Positions 9,912 through 20,590 of a stretch of 64,000 bases of DNA are shown here, in pieces. Position numbers and translations under genes: made by a program. This DNA comes from an uncultured Verrucomicrobiota bacterium. Lineage in GTDB: Bacteria > Verrucomicrobiota > Verrucomicrobiia > Limisphaerales > UBA9464. The stretch is from positions 1-64,000 of the forward strand of contig CAIVQB010000085.1 in the NCBI GenBank assembly GCA_903907925.1. The letters run 5' to 3'. Below the pieces are notes generated by a model that was not told the DNA's origin, made no database searches, and saw only the letters and a list, made by a program, of their open reading frames with translations. The stretch's first letter is position 1; each line of letters opens with the position of its first letter.

Positions 9912-11273
9912 GTGAATCCCCCCCCGATTTCCCCGCATCCCGACGCCGATTCCCGGCCCGCGTGGAACCGCGAATCCTCGGGGAAAAGTCTGCCCGAATC
10001 CCACGGCACCATTCCCGTGCCGGTGCACGACGGTTTCTGGCGGAAGCTCCTCGCGTTTTCCGGACCAGGCTATCTCGTGGCGGTGGGCTACATGGATCCG
10101 GGCAATTGGGCCACCGATCTCGCCGGCGGATCGCGGTTCGGCTACTCGCTGTTGTCGGTGGTCCTGATCTCCAACCTGATGGCGATCCTGCTCCAGACCT
10201 TGTGCGCACGGCTGGGCATCGCCACCGGACGGGACCTGGCGCAGGCCTGTCGGGACCACTATTCACGCCCCTTTTCCGTCTTCCTCTGGATCGCATGCGA
10301 AATCGCCATCACTGCCTGCGATCTCGCGGAAGTGATTGGTTCGGCGATCGCGCTCAATCTGCTGTTCCACATTCCCCTCGTCTACGGCGTCGTCCTGACC
10401 GGCCTGGACGTGCTGCTGGTGATGTATCTCACCCATCGCAGCTTCCGGCATGTGGAGGCGGTGGTGGTGTCGTTGATCCTGTTGATCGGCGGCTGCTTTC
10501 TGGTGCAGATGATTCTGGCGCATCCGGCGATCCGCCCGCTGTTGATCGGATTCATTCCGACCGCCGAAATCGTGCGCAACCCCGAGATGCTCTACATCGC
10601 CATCGGAATCCTCGGCGCCACCGTCATGCCCCATAATCTCTACCTGCATTCCAGCGTGGTGCAGACGCGCAAGTACGAGCACACACCCGCGGGCCGGCGC
10701 GAAGCGATCTGGTTCGCAACGATCGATTCCACGGTGGCCCTGATGAGCGCGTTGTTCATCAATGCCGCCATCCTCATCGTCGCCGCCGCCGCCTTTCATT
10801 CCAACGGCCGGGTGGTGGACGAAATCGGAAAGGCGCACGAACTCCTCGCCCCGCTGCTCGGCACCACCATGGCCGGGGTCCTGTTCGCGGTCGCGCTGCT
10901 GGCGAGCGGACAGAACTCCACCCTCACTGGAACGCTCGCCGGTCAGATCGTCATGGAGGGATTCCTTGACCTCCGGCTCCGTCCCTGGCTGCGCCGCCTG
11001 ATCACGCGCGCCGTCGCCATCGTTCCGGCGGTCTTCGTCGCCGCGCTCCAGGGCGAGAGCGGCACGGCCCGCCTGCTGGTGTTGAGCCAGGTCGTCCTCA
11101 GTCTTCAACTGCCGTTTGCCGTCATTCCCCTGATCGTCTTCACCAGCGACCGCCGCAAGATGGGGGAATTCGCCAGTCCCGGCTGGATGAAAGTGCTCGC
11201 GTGGCTCTGCGCCGCCCTCATCGTCGTCCTGAACGCCAAACTGCTGTACGACGTCTTCGTGCCCGCCGCCTGA
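9912..11273 (+). CDS. mntH: Nramp family Mn2+/divalent metal transporter MntH
   Basis: [60 protein letters not shown]. Confidence 0.95.
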   Translation: MNPPPISPHPDADSRPAWNRESSGKSLPESHGTIPVPVHDGFWRKLLAFSGPGYLVAVGYMDPGNWATDLAGGSRFGYSLLSVVLISNLMAILLQTLCARLGIATGRDLAQACRDHYSRPFSVFLWIACEIAITACDLAEVIGSAIALNLLFHIPLVYGVVLTGLDVLLVMYLTHRSFRHVEAVVVSLILLIGGCFLVQMILAHPAIRPLLIGFIPTAEIVRNPEMLYIAIGILGATVMPHNLYLHSSVVQTRKYEHTPAGRREAIWFATIDSTVALMSALFINAAILIVAAAAFHSNGRVVDEIGKAHELLAPLLGTTMAGVLFAVALLASGQNSTLTGTLAGQIVMEGFLDLRLRPWLRRLITRAVAIVPAVFVAALQGESGTARLLVLSQVVLSLQLPFAVIPLIVFTSDRRKMGEFASPGWMKVLAWLCAALIVVLNAKLLYDVFVPAA

Positions 11274-11307
11274 CCCGCAAACGCAGCCGCAGTCCATCCA
11301 TGACCCC

Positions 11308-11733
11308 ATGTACCGCCGGATTCTTGTCGCGCTCGAAAACGGTCCCGCCGACCGGGCTCTGCTGCCCCACGTCGCCCGGCTCGCCGGCCGGCTCGGATCC
11401 GAACTGCTCCTGCTCCACGTCGCCGACGGCTGGGCGGCCCGGAATTTTCAGGCGCTGAAGCTGGCTGAATCGGAGGAGATTCTGGCTGACCGGCGTTATC
11501 TGGAAACGGAATCGGCGCGGCTGATCGCGGAAGGACTCACCGTCCGGCACCAACTCGCGATGGGCGATCCCGCCACGGAAATCCTGAAGACCGCCGCCAG
11601 CGAGGCCTGCGACCTGATCGCCATGACCACCCACGGCCACCGATTCCTCGGCGACCTCATGCACGGCAGCACCATCTCCGAAGTCCGCCATCGCGCCACC
11701 ATTCCTCTATTGCTGGTGCGGGCTGGAACCTGA
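11308..11733 (+). CDS. Universal stress protein (UspA family)
   Basis: MYRRILVALENGPADRALLPHVARLA; LIAMTTHGHRFLGDLMHGSTISEVRH. Confidence 0.9.
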   Translation: MYRRILVALENGPADRALLPHVARLAGRLGSELLLLHVADGWAARNFQALKLAESEEILADRRYLETESARLIAEGLTVRHQLAMGDPATEILKTAASEACDLIAMTTHGHRFLGDLMHGSTISEVRHRATIPLLLVRAGT

Positions 11734-11828
11734 CCGTTCACCGAAGCGCGAATTCCATTTCGCTACGGCAGGGATCCCGAAGACGGGACACGGATTGAGG
11801 CCCGATGAATCGAAATAAACCGGAACCG

Positions 11829-11872
11829 ATCCGCTCTTCAGGAATCCGTGTTAATCGGTGAAATCCGTGTCC
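11829..11872. repeat. Dispersed intergenic repeat (GACACGGATT family), copy 2, inverted
   Basis: Reverse complement reads ggacacggatttcaccgattaacacggattcctgaa, matching 14342-14390. Confidence 0.65.
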
Positions 11873-11897
11873 TCCTGCTTCTTCGGAATCGTTCCAA

Positions 11898-13235
11898 CTA
11901 CGGGTTGATCACCTTCGGTTGAGCCGCCTGCCATTCGGCGTCGTCCACGGTCTTGATCCGATGGGTGAACACGTATACGCCGTGCTTGTTGCCCACCACG
12001 ATGTCGGGTCGTCCGTCGCCGTTGATGTCGCGCGCCACCACCTGCGTACCCACACCGCTGTTGTCATCGATCAGGTGCGGAATCCAATCCACGGTCTTGT
12101 CGGCATTCCGCTTCAACTGGAACCAGTACAAAACCGGCGCGGAATTGGGCTCGGGATCGCCCGCCGGGCCATGGGCCCAGAATCGCTTGCCGGTCACCAG
12201 ATCCTTCACTCCATCCCCGTCGACATCCACCAGGTCCATCGCGTGAGGCTGGCTGAAGTGAACCCCGTAACGATTTTCGCGGGCTTCCTTGTTCACGAAC
12301 ACATGCTCGCGGAATTTGATTTCACCGCCTTCGCGATATTGCTCGTACCAGGCCAGTCCGTAGCCGTGCGCGGCGATTGCCGTGATCACATCCGGCAACC
12401 CGTCGCCGTTAACGTCATAGGCGTACATCTGCGATCCGCCGGTCCCGAACGGCCACTTGTGGAACAACCACAGGGGATCGCCCGCGAGCGAGGCGGGCTG
12501 TTCCCACCAGCCGTCCTTTTCCATCAGATCCAGGCGGCCATCGCCGTTCACGTCGCCGACTCCCATTCCGTGGGTGAACTTGTGGTAGTGGTTGTCGGGC
12601 GAGATGGAATGCCAGACGAAGGGCTTGGTCGGATCCGTACGGTCCGGTGAGGCATACCCGTAATGTCCCTTTGACGAACAGACGATCTCCGGCCGGCCGT
12701 CGCCGGTGAGATCGAGAAAGGTCGGGGATTCGTTGTCGGTCACATCGAGGGCGACGTGGCGTTTCCAATGTCCGCCTTTGGACAGGTCTTTTCCCGGGTT
12801 CTCAAACCACCAGGAATTCTCACCCGGAAATCCGAGAATGATGATGTCGGTCCAACCGTCTCCGTTGATGTCGCCGGTGAAGGCGAAGAAATTGGCGGAG
12901 TACTCGTTCTCGTTGCCCAGGCGGCCTTTGAACCCAGGGAAAGTGACCTTCTGTCCGTCCCTGGTGCTGGTCGACGTTTTGTCGGCCGGCATGAATTCGT
13001 GACGCACCTTGTAGTCCGGTCCCTCGTACCAGAACGGACCGGCCACCACGTCCATGATACCATCGCGGTTGAAATCCCCGAAATTCGCGCCCTCGCTCCA
13101 GAATTGATCGGTCAGCTCTTGTTTCGAGAACACGTGCAGCGTGTGTTTGGGGGCGGCGCTGGCCACAAAACCGGAAACGGCAGCCGCAAGACCCATGGTC
13201 GCGACAAGGGTCCGAAGCGGACGGGGAGAATGCAT
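11898..13235 (-). CDS. FG-GAP/VCBS-repeat secreted beta-propeller protein
   Basis: Repeated GDINGDGWTD / DVNGDGLPDV motifs; signal peptide after ATG at 13235. Confidence 0.85.
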   Translation of the reverse strand: MHSPRPLRTLVATMGLAAAVSGFVASAAPKHTLHVFSKQELTDQFWSEGANFGDFNRDGIMDVVAGPFWYEGPDYKVRHEFMPADKTSTSTRDGQKVTFPGFKGRLGNENEYSANFFAFTGDINGDGWTDIIILGFPGENSWWFENPGKDLSKGGHWKRHVALDVTDNESPTFLDLTGDGRPEIVCSSKGHYGYASPDRTDPTKPFVWHSISPDNHYHKFTHGMGVGDVNGDGRLDLMEKDGWWEQPASLAGDPLWLFHKWPFGTGGSQMYAYDVNGDGLPDVITAIAAHGYGLAWYEQYREGGEIKFREHVFVNKEARENRYGVHFSQPHAMDLVDVDGDGVKDLVTGKRFWAHGPAGDPEPNSAPVLYWFQLKRNADKTVDWIPHLIDDNSGVGTQVVARDINGDGRPDIVVGNKHGVYVFTHRIKTVDDAEWQAAQPKVINP

Positions 13236-13310
13236 GGACTGTTTGTCGAGGCACGCCCCTGCCCCGGTCAAGACGGGAATGCTTTCAAACCCACGCCCGA
13301 CCTCCAAAAA

Positions 13311-13352
13311 CGAAAACGGAGGAACCGGCGAGGCTCCTCCGTTTTCAAAACC
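13311..13352 (-). terminator. Intrinsic terminator downstream of prepilin-like gene
   Basis: Inverted repeat aaaacggaggaacc...ggctcctccgtttt with flanking T/A tracts. Confidence 0.65.
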
Positions 13353-13377
13353 GATTGCGGCAGTGCGCCGCCGCGGT

Positions 13378-14208
13378 TCAAGGATACGGCTTCCAACCGT
13401 TGTATTGGTAATGATTCGCCACCCAGACGAAATCGGGATTCTTCGACGTACCGCCCGACCAATAAAAACTGGAGATGCCGTTGGCGGAATCCTTGGCGGC
13501 CTTGATGGTTTGGGGATCGACCCATTTGTGACCCTCGGCATGGCCATCGGTCATGGCGAAGGTGCTCCAATTGCCGTGGAAGACGGCGAATGTGTCGACC
13601 CAGCCGGGTGGAACGTTGAAAGCCCAGGTTCCGTTCTCATAGCTCCGCGGATCCGATTCCTCGACGAAAACAAACGTGTCGGACGGATTGGCAACGTCGC
13701 TGATCCGGCGGTAATCCTGATTCGCGGCGAGCCAGCCACCATTCGGACCCATCGGATCCGACTTGGAATAACTGTCGTAGGCCCAGCCCTGGCCCGGTTT
13801 GCGCTTGGACCGGAGATCGCCCGGGCAGTGGTAGGCTCCAAACGCGGAGCAATACTTCCAGAGCGGTCCGTTGGTCAGCCCCTTCTCCACCCGCTTGAGC
13901 GCCTCGTCGAGGGTGATGCCCGCGGCAATCGCCGGTGTCGGTCCGACCCAGTAGCCGCCCCCGCTCATCCCAGACGCATCTAGGAGTGAGTCGTTGAAAT
14001 CACCGGCGTACAAATGCACCCCGAGGATCAACTGCTTCATATTGCTGGTGCACGCGGCACCGGTGGCTTTGAGCTTCGCCTTGGCCAGTGCGGGCAGCAG
14101 CATGCCGGCGAGAATGGCGATGATCGCGATCACGACCAGCAGCTCGATCAGGGTGAAGGCGCGCCGAACGCGGGAGGCAGCATCTCTTGTGGAAGGATTC
14201 GGATTCAT
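13378..14208 (-). CDS. Prepilin-type N-terminal cleavage/methylation domain protein
   Basis: [31 protein letters not shown]. Confidence 0.9.
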   Translation of the reverse strand: MNPNPSTRDAASRVRRAFTLIELLVVIAIIAILAGMLLPALAKAKLKATGAACTSNMKQLILGVHLYAGDFNDSLLDASGMSGGGYWVGPTPAIAAGITLDEALKRVEKGLTNGPLWKYCSAFGAYHCPGDLRSKRKPGQGWAYDSYSKSDPMGPNGGWLAANQDYRRISDVANPSDTFVFVEESDPRSYENGTWAFNVPPGWVDTFAVFHGNWSTFAMTDGHAEGHKWVDPQTIKAAKDSANGISSFYWSGGTSKNPDFVWVANHYQYNGWKPYP

Positions 14209-14341
14209 GAGATTCGGGAAGGCTATGTGGGCCTGTTCCGTTCATACCGAACACGCCCGGGAAGGAAAGCCCGATTTGAGCAAACGGCCCTGTTTCCGGA
14301 AAAACCGGCCCTGAACCGGACAAATGCCAGGGGCATCGAGC

Positions 14342-14390
14342 GGACACTGATTTCACGAATTCACACGGATTCCCGAAGAAGGAATCGGAT
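14342..14390. repeat. Dispersed intergenic repeat (GACACGGATT family), copy 3
   Basis: ggacactgatttcacgaattcacacggattcccgaagaaggaatcggat. Confidence 0.65.
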
Positions 14391-14476
14391 TCAGTTTGTA
14401 CCGTCGAATCCAGTCTCCATCCGCGCAATCAGGGTCCTCTCTGCCGCTTTTGCATCGATCCGGCTGGTGCCGGGAA

Positions 14477-15250
14477 TCAAGCCGGCCGGGTTCCAGCCGG
14501 CAACGTCTTCGCGGCGTTGCGACGACGGGCGGCACGCCATTGCCATGCCACGCACGCGATCACCGCCAACCCGGCCGCGTAGGTCGAGGGCTCTGGGGCG
14601 GTCAACGTGAAATCGTCCCAGGAAATGGTGTTGTCTCCGGAGGTGTTGGACGATCCGGTGATCAGCGAGAGGGCGTAAGTAATGGTCGAGCCGGTTCCGT
14701 TGTAGTTGAACCCGTACTGAAAGACGGTCCAGGAAGCGACCGACGGTGTTGCAAAGGTGAACGTTTGGGTGGTGAAACCCGTGGCGCTCACCGTCAGCTT
14801 GAACGTCGGACTCTGATTCGATCCGGGAGTCTTGGGAATCGAGGCATAGCCGGTAAACGTGTACCGATGGCCACTCGAAGCACCACCAACCGCCTCCTGC
14901 CAAACGATGGTGGTCGTATTCTTCACGCTCGAACCGCGGGTAATGTACTGGTACTGGCCCGTACCCGGTGTGTGATCCGACGTGGGACCCGTCCAGCCCG
15001 TTCCGGCGGTCGAGGCATCGGCACGTACGTCCCACGCCAAATAGCTGCCGATAACCCCGCTGTTGTCGCGGCCGTTGGTCAGGGCGGAGTTGGTGACTCC
15101 CGTCCCATCGCCGGTCTCGAAATTACCGTTGGTCAAAAGGTTCTGCGCCGCCGCCGGGAGACACACTCCCAACGGCAGAAAAGCCCAACACCAACTGTTT
15201 TTCGTCAATCCCAACACCAACCGGTAGAGTCGTGGCCCACACCCCACCAA
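14477..15250 (-). CDS. PEP-CTERM sorting domain-containing secreted protein
   Basis: C-terminal PEPSTYAAGLAVIACVAWQWRAARRR; signal-like N-terminus. Confidence 0.85.
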   Translation of the reverse strand: MVGCGPRLYRLVLGLTKNSWCWAFLPLGVCLPAAAQNLLTNGNFETGDGTGVTNSALTNGRDNSGVIGSYLAWDVRADASTAGTGWTGPTSDHTPGTGQYQYITRGSSVKNTTTIVWQEAVGGASSGHRYTFTGYASIPKTPGSNQSPTFKLTVSATGFTTQTFTFATPSVASWTVFQYGFNYNGTGSTITYALSLITGSSNTSGDNTISWDDFTLTAPEPSTYAAGLAVIACVAWQWRAARRRNAAKTLPAGTRPA

Positions 15251-15473
15251 GCCATCCTACGACGACTAGGCATTCGGCTTATTTTGGGGTAGGGAAAGTC
15301 CCCATCAAACCCGTGATGGACTGAGGGTTCCGTCGAAATCCAGCGGAGGTAAAAAGGCTCAAACACGTCGCGGTAAATGGAGTGTTCGCCCCTCGCCAGA
15401 CGGCGAAATCCGAACTCAGCCGGGACGGGAATCCGCCCACGGAGACCGATGGCACTGATTCCCGCCTTCAGGA

Positions 15474-17081
15474 TTACCGGACGATTCCGGCCGCAGGCAG
15501 TTCGAGGAGATACCGTTCTTCGTCGAAACACTGGTCGAGATCGAGTTTTCGAATCAGCTCCGTGGACCGGGCCCGTTGATTGGCGACGCGATACACGTAG
15601 GCGGCGGTGACCTGCCAGTGGACATTTCGATAGGCCACCGGAATCGCTTCGACCGCATCGACGGCACGATCCGGCTGGCCCTGGCGGGCAAACAACAGCG
15701 CCCGGGCCAACAGAATGTCCGGAGCATCGCCTTCCGGTGGTGCCAGGCCTCCCACCCCCTGCAACAGGAGACATTTGCCGTAGATCCATGTCCCGTACCA
15801 CGGCGACTGCGGATTGTCTTTCGCCAGATATTCCGAGCCCTCGACCATCCACGGGAGATGGCGTCGGGCCACTCCGAGTTCAAACAACAGCCGCGACGCC
15901 TTTTCCCGCCAACCGGGCAATTGGCACAGCTCGCGCAGCGCCGCCGCCGACAGGTCCGGCAGTGAATTCTCCATCGCAAACCCCAGCAGATTCAGCAGCC
16001 GCGCAGGCCGGCCTCGCGACACCACCAGAGCCGCCGTCCGGAATTGAAACGCCTGGTCCGGCCGACCCAGCCGATCCTGCGCCAGCATGGAAAGGGCATT
16101 CCGCACCTCCTGCAGCATCCAGCGATTGGTCTGCGCGCATTGATCAAAGAGATCCTTCCACTGTCCGCTGTCGGCCATCTGCTCCGCCTGCAGCAGGAAC
16201 AACGGATAATTGGTCCGGCTCGCCTTCAGCCAGTCGGGACGCAGCAGGGACATGTTGTGGCGCCTCAGGAAAGTCGCGATGCCCAGATCCGAAACCGCCT
16301 GATCCCGGACGGCCTCCGCCAGCGGCATTCCCCGAACCACATGATCGGCAACCGGCTTCCATTTCGGCAGCCAGGGCGCGGGCGCGAGCCGCTCCAGCGC
16401 GGTCGCCGCCAACCGGCTCTCGTCGGCCTTCTGGGTCAGCAAAAACATCTGCGCCGGTTCAAATCCACTTCGCGCCAGACCCAGCATGCGACCGCGCCCG
16501 ATCCGGACCCAGTCGAGGTTGGTGCTGATGCAGCCCTGGAGCGCGACCTCGAACCGAATCGTGTCCGAAGGTCCCTGAGCCAGCTTGTCCAACACCGTCA
16601 CGCGCTCGAAGACGTTGGTCGTGGTCAGTGCACGGGCGAGTTGAATCTCGGGATCATCCCGGTCGGGCAGCAACACCGTCACCAACTCCTGACGTCCCAC
16701 GCGACGGCACCAATCGACAAACGCCATCACGTCCTCGGATTTCGGATCCTCCAGCAGAAACAGGTTGTGCCAGAAGATGAACGCATTCGCGTCTCCGATC
16801 GCACCGAAGAGATGAGCGGCCCGCCGCTGGACATCCACCTGGATCGGAGCCAGCCGGAGTGCGGTGCGAATGCAGGCCTTCGCACGATCCAGGTCGCCGG
16901 ACTCCAGCGCGGCCGTGGCTTGTTCGGCAAACCGGATCCCCGACTGCAGCCGGTATTCCAGGAAGCCACGGTGGGCGACGAAACCGATCACCACGATCAA
17001 CAGCACCGCCGCAACGCCACCGAACACCATGCCCGAGGCGTTCGGACTGTCCCCGATCTCCTGTTCGTCAAAGGGCTCCAC
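15474..17081 (-). CDS. Membrane-anchored tetratricopeptide-like hypothetical protein
   Basis: Single N-terminal TM then helical-repeat-like sequence; start placed at GTG 17081 to avoid overlap with the ABC permease. Confidence 0.6.
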   Translation of the reverse strand: MEPFDEQEIGDSPNASGMVFGGVAAVLLIVVIGFVAHRGFLEYRLQSGIRFAEQATAALESGDLDRAKACIRTALRLAPIQVDVQRRAAHLFGAIGDANAFIFWHNLFLLEDPKSEDVMAFVDWCRRVGRQELVTVLLPDRDDPEIQLARALTTTNVFERVTVLDKLAQGPSDTIRFEVALQGCISTNLDWVRIGRGRMLGLARSGFEPAQMFLLTQKADESRLAATALERLAPAPWLPKWKPVADHVVRGMPLAEAVRDQAVSDLGIATFLRRHNMSLLRPDWLKASRTNYPLFLLQAEQMADSGQWKDLFDQCAQTNRWMLQEVRNALSMLAQDRLGRPDQAFQFRTAALVVSRGRPARLLNLLGFAMENSLPDLSAAALRELCQLPGWREKASRLLFELGVARRHLPWMVEGSEYLAKDNPQSPWYGTWIYGKCLLLQGVGGLAPPEGDAPDILLARALLFARQGQPDRAVDAVEAIPVAYRNVHWQVTAAYVYRVANQRARSTELIRKLDLDQCFDEERYLLELPAAGIVR

Positions 17082-17088
17082 GTCGTGT

Positions 17089-18846
17089 TTAGCCTTCTGC
17101 GGAAAGGTCGAACCGCGCGAAGGCAAATCCCAATCCCCGGATCGCCATTGCACCTTCGCCCGCGAGAATCCCAAACACCGCCACCGCGGCGACCGGGACG
17201 GCCCACACCGGCCCCAGCAATCCGCTCGCCAGCCACCAGGTCAGCCAACCCACACCCGCCGCGGGCAGGAGGGCCAGGGCCAGCACCAGCATCTGGCCCA
17301 GCACAAAGATCAGCCGCTGCCCGATGACCTCAATTCCGCCATGACGTCCACCCGCGGGTTGGATCCACGCTGGAAACACCAACGCCGCCGCATTGGGAAG
17401 CGCGAGCAACAGGAGATTCATCGGAGGCAGCAGCAGCGCCACCGACACGATCACCGGCCCGCGCCACGTCGACAACGGAGGATCCCAGCCCGGTTCCAGT
17501 CCCGCACTCAGCGCGGTCAGCAACACGAGAAGGAGCCATTGAAAACCCACCATGAGACACACCGGCGCCAGCAATTGGCCGAGGGCGATCTGCCACGGCG
17601 GCAGGGGAAGCGACTTCATCCAATCCATTTGGGTCAGATCCGATCGGAAATCATTCCGCAACAATTGGGGACCCAGCAGGAACGTCAGCACCAACATCAC
17701 GCCCACAAATCCAGCCGCGGCCATCTGGATCGGCCGACCGTTCCCCGAGCCCTGAAGCAATCCATTCCCAACCATCCCGCCGACGACGGTCATCCACAGC
17801 ATCAGGAACCAGAAACGGACGGTGAACAACTGCCCGGCGGAAATGAGATTCTTCCACAACAACGCCATGGGCGGAAATCCAACCGGCGCGAGCCGAAACG
17901 GATCACGACGTGACCGCGATGGCGGAGTCAACGTCAAGCCACGTCCGCTTCGGACGGCGGCGATGCGTTCGGCCAGGCGGCGAGACGCATCAATGGACGC
18001 CTCCTCGAACGAAACATCCGCGCGAACCACCCAGATGTAGTGCGCGATCAAGACCGCCAGCGCGGGAAGTGCGAATCGGAGAAACTCGGGAAGATCGGCG
18101 GCAAACCACGGCCGGACCAGGCATCGGAACGGCGCCAGCAACCAGGGAGCCGGTCCCGCCGAAAGGATTCCGCGCAACCACGCACCCCACTCCTGCGGAT
18201 CCGACGGTGGACCGCCACTCAACGCCGTGCGAGCCCACCAGAATGCCAGACCACACACCGCGGTGAATCCCGCAAGAACACAAAGCCGGCGTCGCCAGCC
18301 CGACAGGCCTCGCTCGGTCAAACGTTGGATCGCAAACGATGCCGCCAACCCATGAAGCCCCATCGTGGCAAGCACCAGCCACCACCCGGCGATGTGGAAC
18401 AACGCATGCCCGTCGCGCAACGCCCGTCCGGTGATCACGCTGAAGAAAACCGCTGAAAACAGGGTTCCCGCCTGCAACCGCAGCAGCCGGAAATGGATCA
18501 ACGTCTTGCGACTCATCGGCGCCGGAAACAGGAAGGCCACCTCGGCCTCGGTAAACCGGAGACTCGCCCGGTCCCCCGTAAACACCCAGACCAACACCAC
18601 CCACACCACGAGCAACAACGTGATGCCGGCTTCCAGCGATTGGCGAAAATCCTCCGGAAAATGGGTCAGCACCGCGCCTGGATGCGTTCCGAATCCCAGC
18701 AACTGCCGGAAGCCGACCATCCACAGGTAACCCGCACCCACCACCGCACCGACTAAATACTTGGGTTGGCGCAATCGCAGGATGCGCGCCCGCAGAGCGT
18801 TGACCACCGAGCGTGATTGCAGAAACCACAGCGCGGAAAGAATCAC
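17089..18846 (-). CDS. ABC exporter permease
   Basis: Multi-TM protein overlapping ATPase gene 18843-19616. Confidence 0.75.
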   Translation of the reverse strand: MILSALWFLQSRSVVNALRARILRLRQPKYLVGAVVGAGYLWMVGFRQLLGFGTHPGAVLTHFPEDFRQSLEAGITLLLVVWVVLVWVFTGDRASLRFTEAEVAFLFPAPMSRKTLIHFRLLRLQAGTLFSAVFFSVITGRALRDGHALFHIAGWWLVLATMGLHGLAASFAIQRLTERGLSGWRRRLCVLAGFTAVCGLAFWWARTALSGGPPSDPQEWGAWLRGILSAGPAPWLLAPFRCLVRPWFAADLPEFLRFALPALAVLIAHYIWVVRADVSFEEASIDASRRLAERIAAVRSGRGLTLTPPSRSRRDPFRLAPVGFPPMALLWKNLISAGQLFTVRFWFLMLWMTVVGGMVGNGLLQGSGNGRPIQMAAAGFVGVMLVLTFLLGPQLLRNDFRSDLTQMDWMKSLPLPPWQIALGQLLAPVCLMVGFQWLLLVLLTALSAGLEPGWDPPLSTWRGPVIVSVALLLPPMNLLLLALPNAAALVFPAWIQPAGGRHGGIEVIGQRLIFVLGQMLVLALALLPAAGVGWLTWWLASGLLGPVWAVPVAAVAVFGILAGEGAMAIRGLGFAFARFDLSAEG

Positions 18847-19616
18847 GCCGGACCTCCGCCCGTTTCCGCCGGTCCTGGATTCGCCGGAGGCTCGGCCTGG
18901 TTGGCAATCCGGATGAACAATTCCTCAAGATCCACACTCGCGTCGCCGCCGCCGAATTGCTGCCGGATCTCCTCCACCGTTCCATGAACCACCTTCACCC
19001 CGCGTTTCAGAACGAGGATGTGACTGCAGATCTCCTCCAGCAAATGCATCAGGTGCGAACTGATGACGATCGCCGCGCCGCCGGCTGCCAAGCGCCGGAT
19101 GGTGTCCTTCATCCGCCGGATGGCGAGCGGGTCGAGTCCGGTCAACGGTTCATCAAAAAACACCACTCGCGGTTCGTGCAGCAGTCCGCAGGCAATCGCC
19201 ACCTTTTGCTTCATGCCGCGGGACAGCGCACCCGGCAGTTCGTTCGCCTTCGCCGTCAACTCAAGTTCTTCCAGCAGTGAATCCATCCGCGGACCGATCT
19301 CCTTCACGCCATAGAGCCGTCCAATGAACTGCAAATGCTGACGCACGGTGAGATAGTCGAACAATCTCGGTTCATCGGAGAAGAAGGCGAGCTGCGCCTT
19401 GGCTCCCACCGGATCCGCGGCGAGATCCCGGCTGGCAATCCGGATCGATCCGCGGGTGGCCGGAATGATCCCGGCCAGACACCGCAGCGTGGACGTCTTT
19501 CCGGCACCGTTCGGTCCGACCAATCCCAACAACTGGCCCGGCTGGACGACGAACGATAGATTCTGCACCGCGGCAAAATCCCCGTACAGTTTGGTCAATC
19601 CCTCGACTTCGATCAT
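18843..19616 (-). CDS. ABC transporter ATP-binding protein
   Basis: Walker A GPNGAGKTSTLR, Walker B VVFFDEP; start trimmed to MIEVEGLTKLYG. Confidence 0.93.
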   Translation of the reverse strand: MIEVEGLTKLYGDFAAVQNLSFVVQPGQLLGLVGPNGAGKTSTLRCLAGIIPATRGSIRIASRDLAADPVGAKAQLAFFSDEPRLFDYLTVRQHLQFIGRLYGVKEIGPRMDSLLEELELTAKANELPGALSRGMKQKVAIACGLLHEPRVVFFDEPLTGLDPLAIRRMKDTIRRLAAGGAAIVISSHLMHLLEEICSHILVLKRGVKVVHGTVEEIRQQFGGGDASVDLEELFIRIANQAEPPANPGPAETGGGPA

Positions 19617-19689
19617 AGATGCGTCGCCGACGCTCCCCCGCCCGGGATCCACGGCCAAGGATCAAATCGGGCGGGGAAATGTGGACGGG

Positions 19690-19921
19690 TTGAAGAGTGA
19701 AGAGTTGAAGGGGCCAGCGCCAACGGCGCGTTCCATACCAGCCTTGGGCATCGCCCAAGGAAACGGCACCCGGAAACCCACAGAGGGCTGAAGGCCCGCT
19801 CCAAGGATTCCCGACAATGAACGAATGCTGGTGCGGGTCCGAACGGGGCGATGCCCCGGCCTGGTATGGAGCGCGCCGTTGGCGCTGAACTCTTCACCCT
19901 TCAACTCTTCATCACTTCAAC
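19690..19921. repeat. Palindromic hairpin-rich intergenic element, complete-looking copy
   Basis: Left CAGCGCCAACGGCGCGTTCCATACCAG (19715-19741) and right arm 19861-19887 are inverted with 26/27 identity; gaagagttgaag-type outer arms; internal CCTTGGGC-ATC-GCCCAAGG. Confidence 0.85.
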
Positions 19922-19946
19922 TTTTCCACCCTTCATCCGCTTCCAC

Positions 19947-20573
19947 TCACACCCTCTTCAACGGATTCAACGCCGTCCGTCCCCCGCCCTGCAAATAGAC
20001 CAGCGCGAGGGCCAGTGCATCGGCCGCGTCCGGTTCGGGCAATTCCGGCAGCTTCAACATCCGCTGGACCATCCGGGCGACCGCCAGTTTTTGCGCGGCA
20101 CCATGACCCACGATGGCCTGTTTCACCCGACGTGGCGCGATTTCGAAGATGGGAATTCCGGCCGCCGCCACCATCGCCAACGCCGCTCCACGGGCTTCCC
20201 CCATGATCAACGCGGTCTGGAGATTCTGCGCAAAAAACAATCCCTCCACCGCGCAGACATCGGGTCGATGGGTCTCCACCATCTCGCGCAGGACGGTCGC
20301 AATCCGGGCCAGACACCGCGATCGTTCCCAGGTCGCCGGACACCGAATCGTCCCCTGGGTCACCGCGTGTGGATCGGGCTTGCCCGGCTCCACCAGACCG
20401 AAGCCGGTGCCGCGCAGCGAGGGATCAATACCCAACACCAAGCGGGCAGCGGGAATCGCCTCCTGCCCGGGCTTCACCAGTGCTTCCATCCCCGACGACG
20501 GACGAGCCCGTTTGGGTGCCTTGCCCGACACCCGGCGCTGGAGGTCAGCGAATTGTTGGGGTGTGATGGGCAT
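19947..20573 (-). CDS. ruvC: Crossover junction endodeoxyribonuclease RuvC
   Basis: LVLGIDPSLRGTGFGLVE; VCAVEGLFFAQNLQTALIMGEARGAAL; DAADALALAL. Confidence 0.92.
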   Translation of the reverse strand: MPITPQQFADLQRRVSGKAPKRARPSSGMEALVKPGQEAIPAARLVLGIDPSLRGTGFGLVEPGKPDPHAVTQGTIRCPATWERSRCLARIATVLREMVETHRPDVCAVEGLFFAQNLQTALIMGEARGAALAMVAAAGIPIFEIAPRRVKQAIVGHGAAQKLAVARMVQRMLKLPELPEPDAADALALALVYLQGGGRTALNPLKRV

Positions 20574-20590
20574 GCGTTCGAAGCGGGGTC

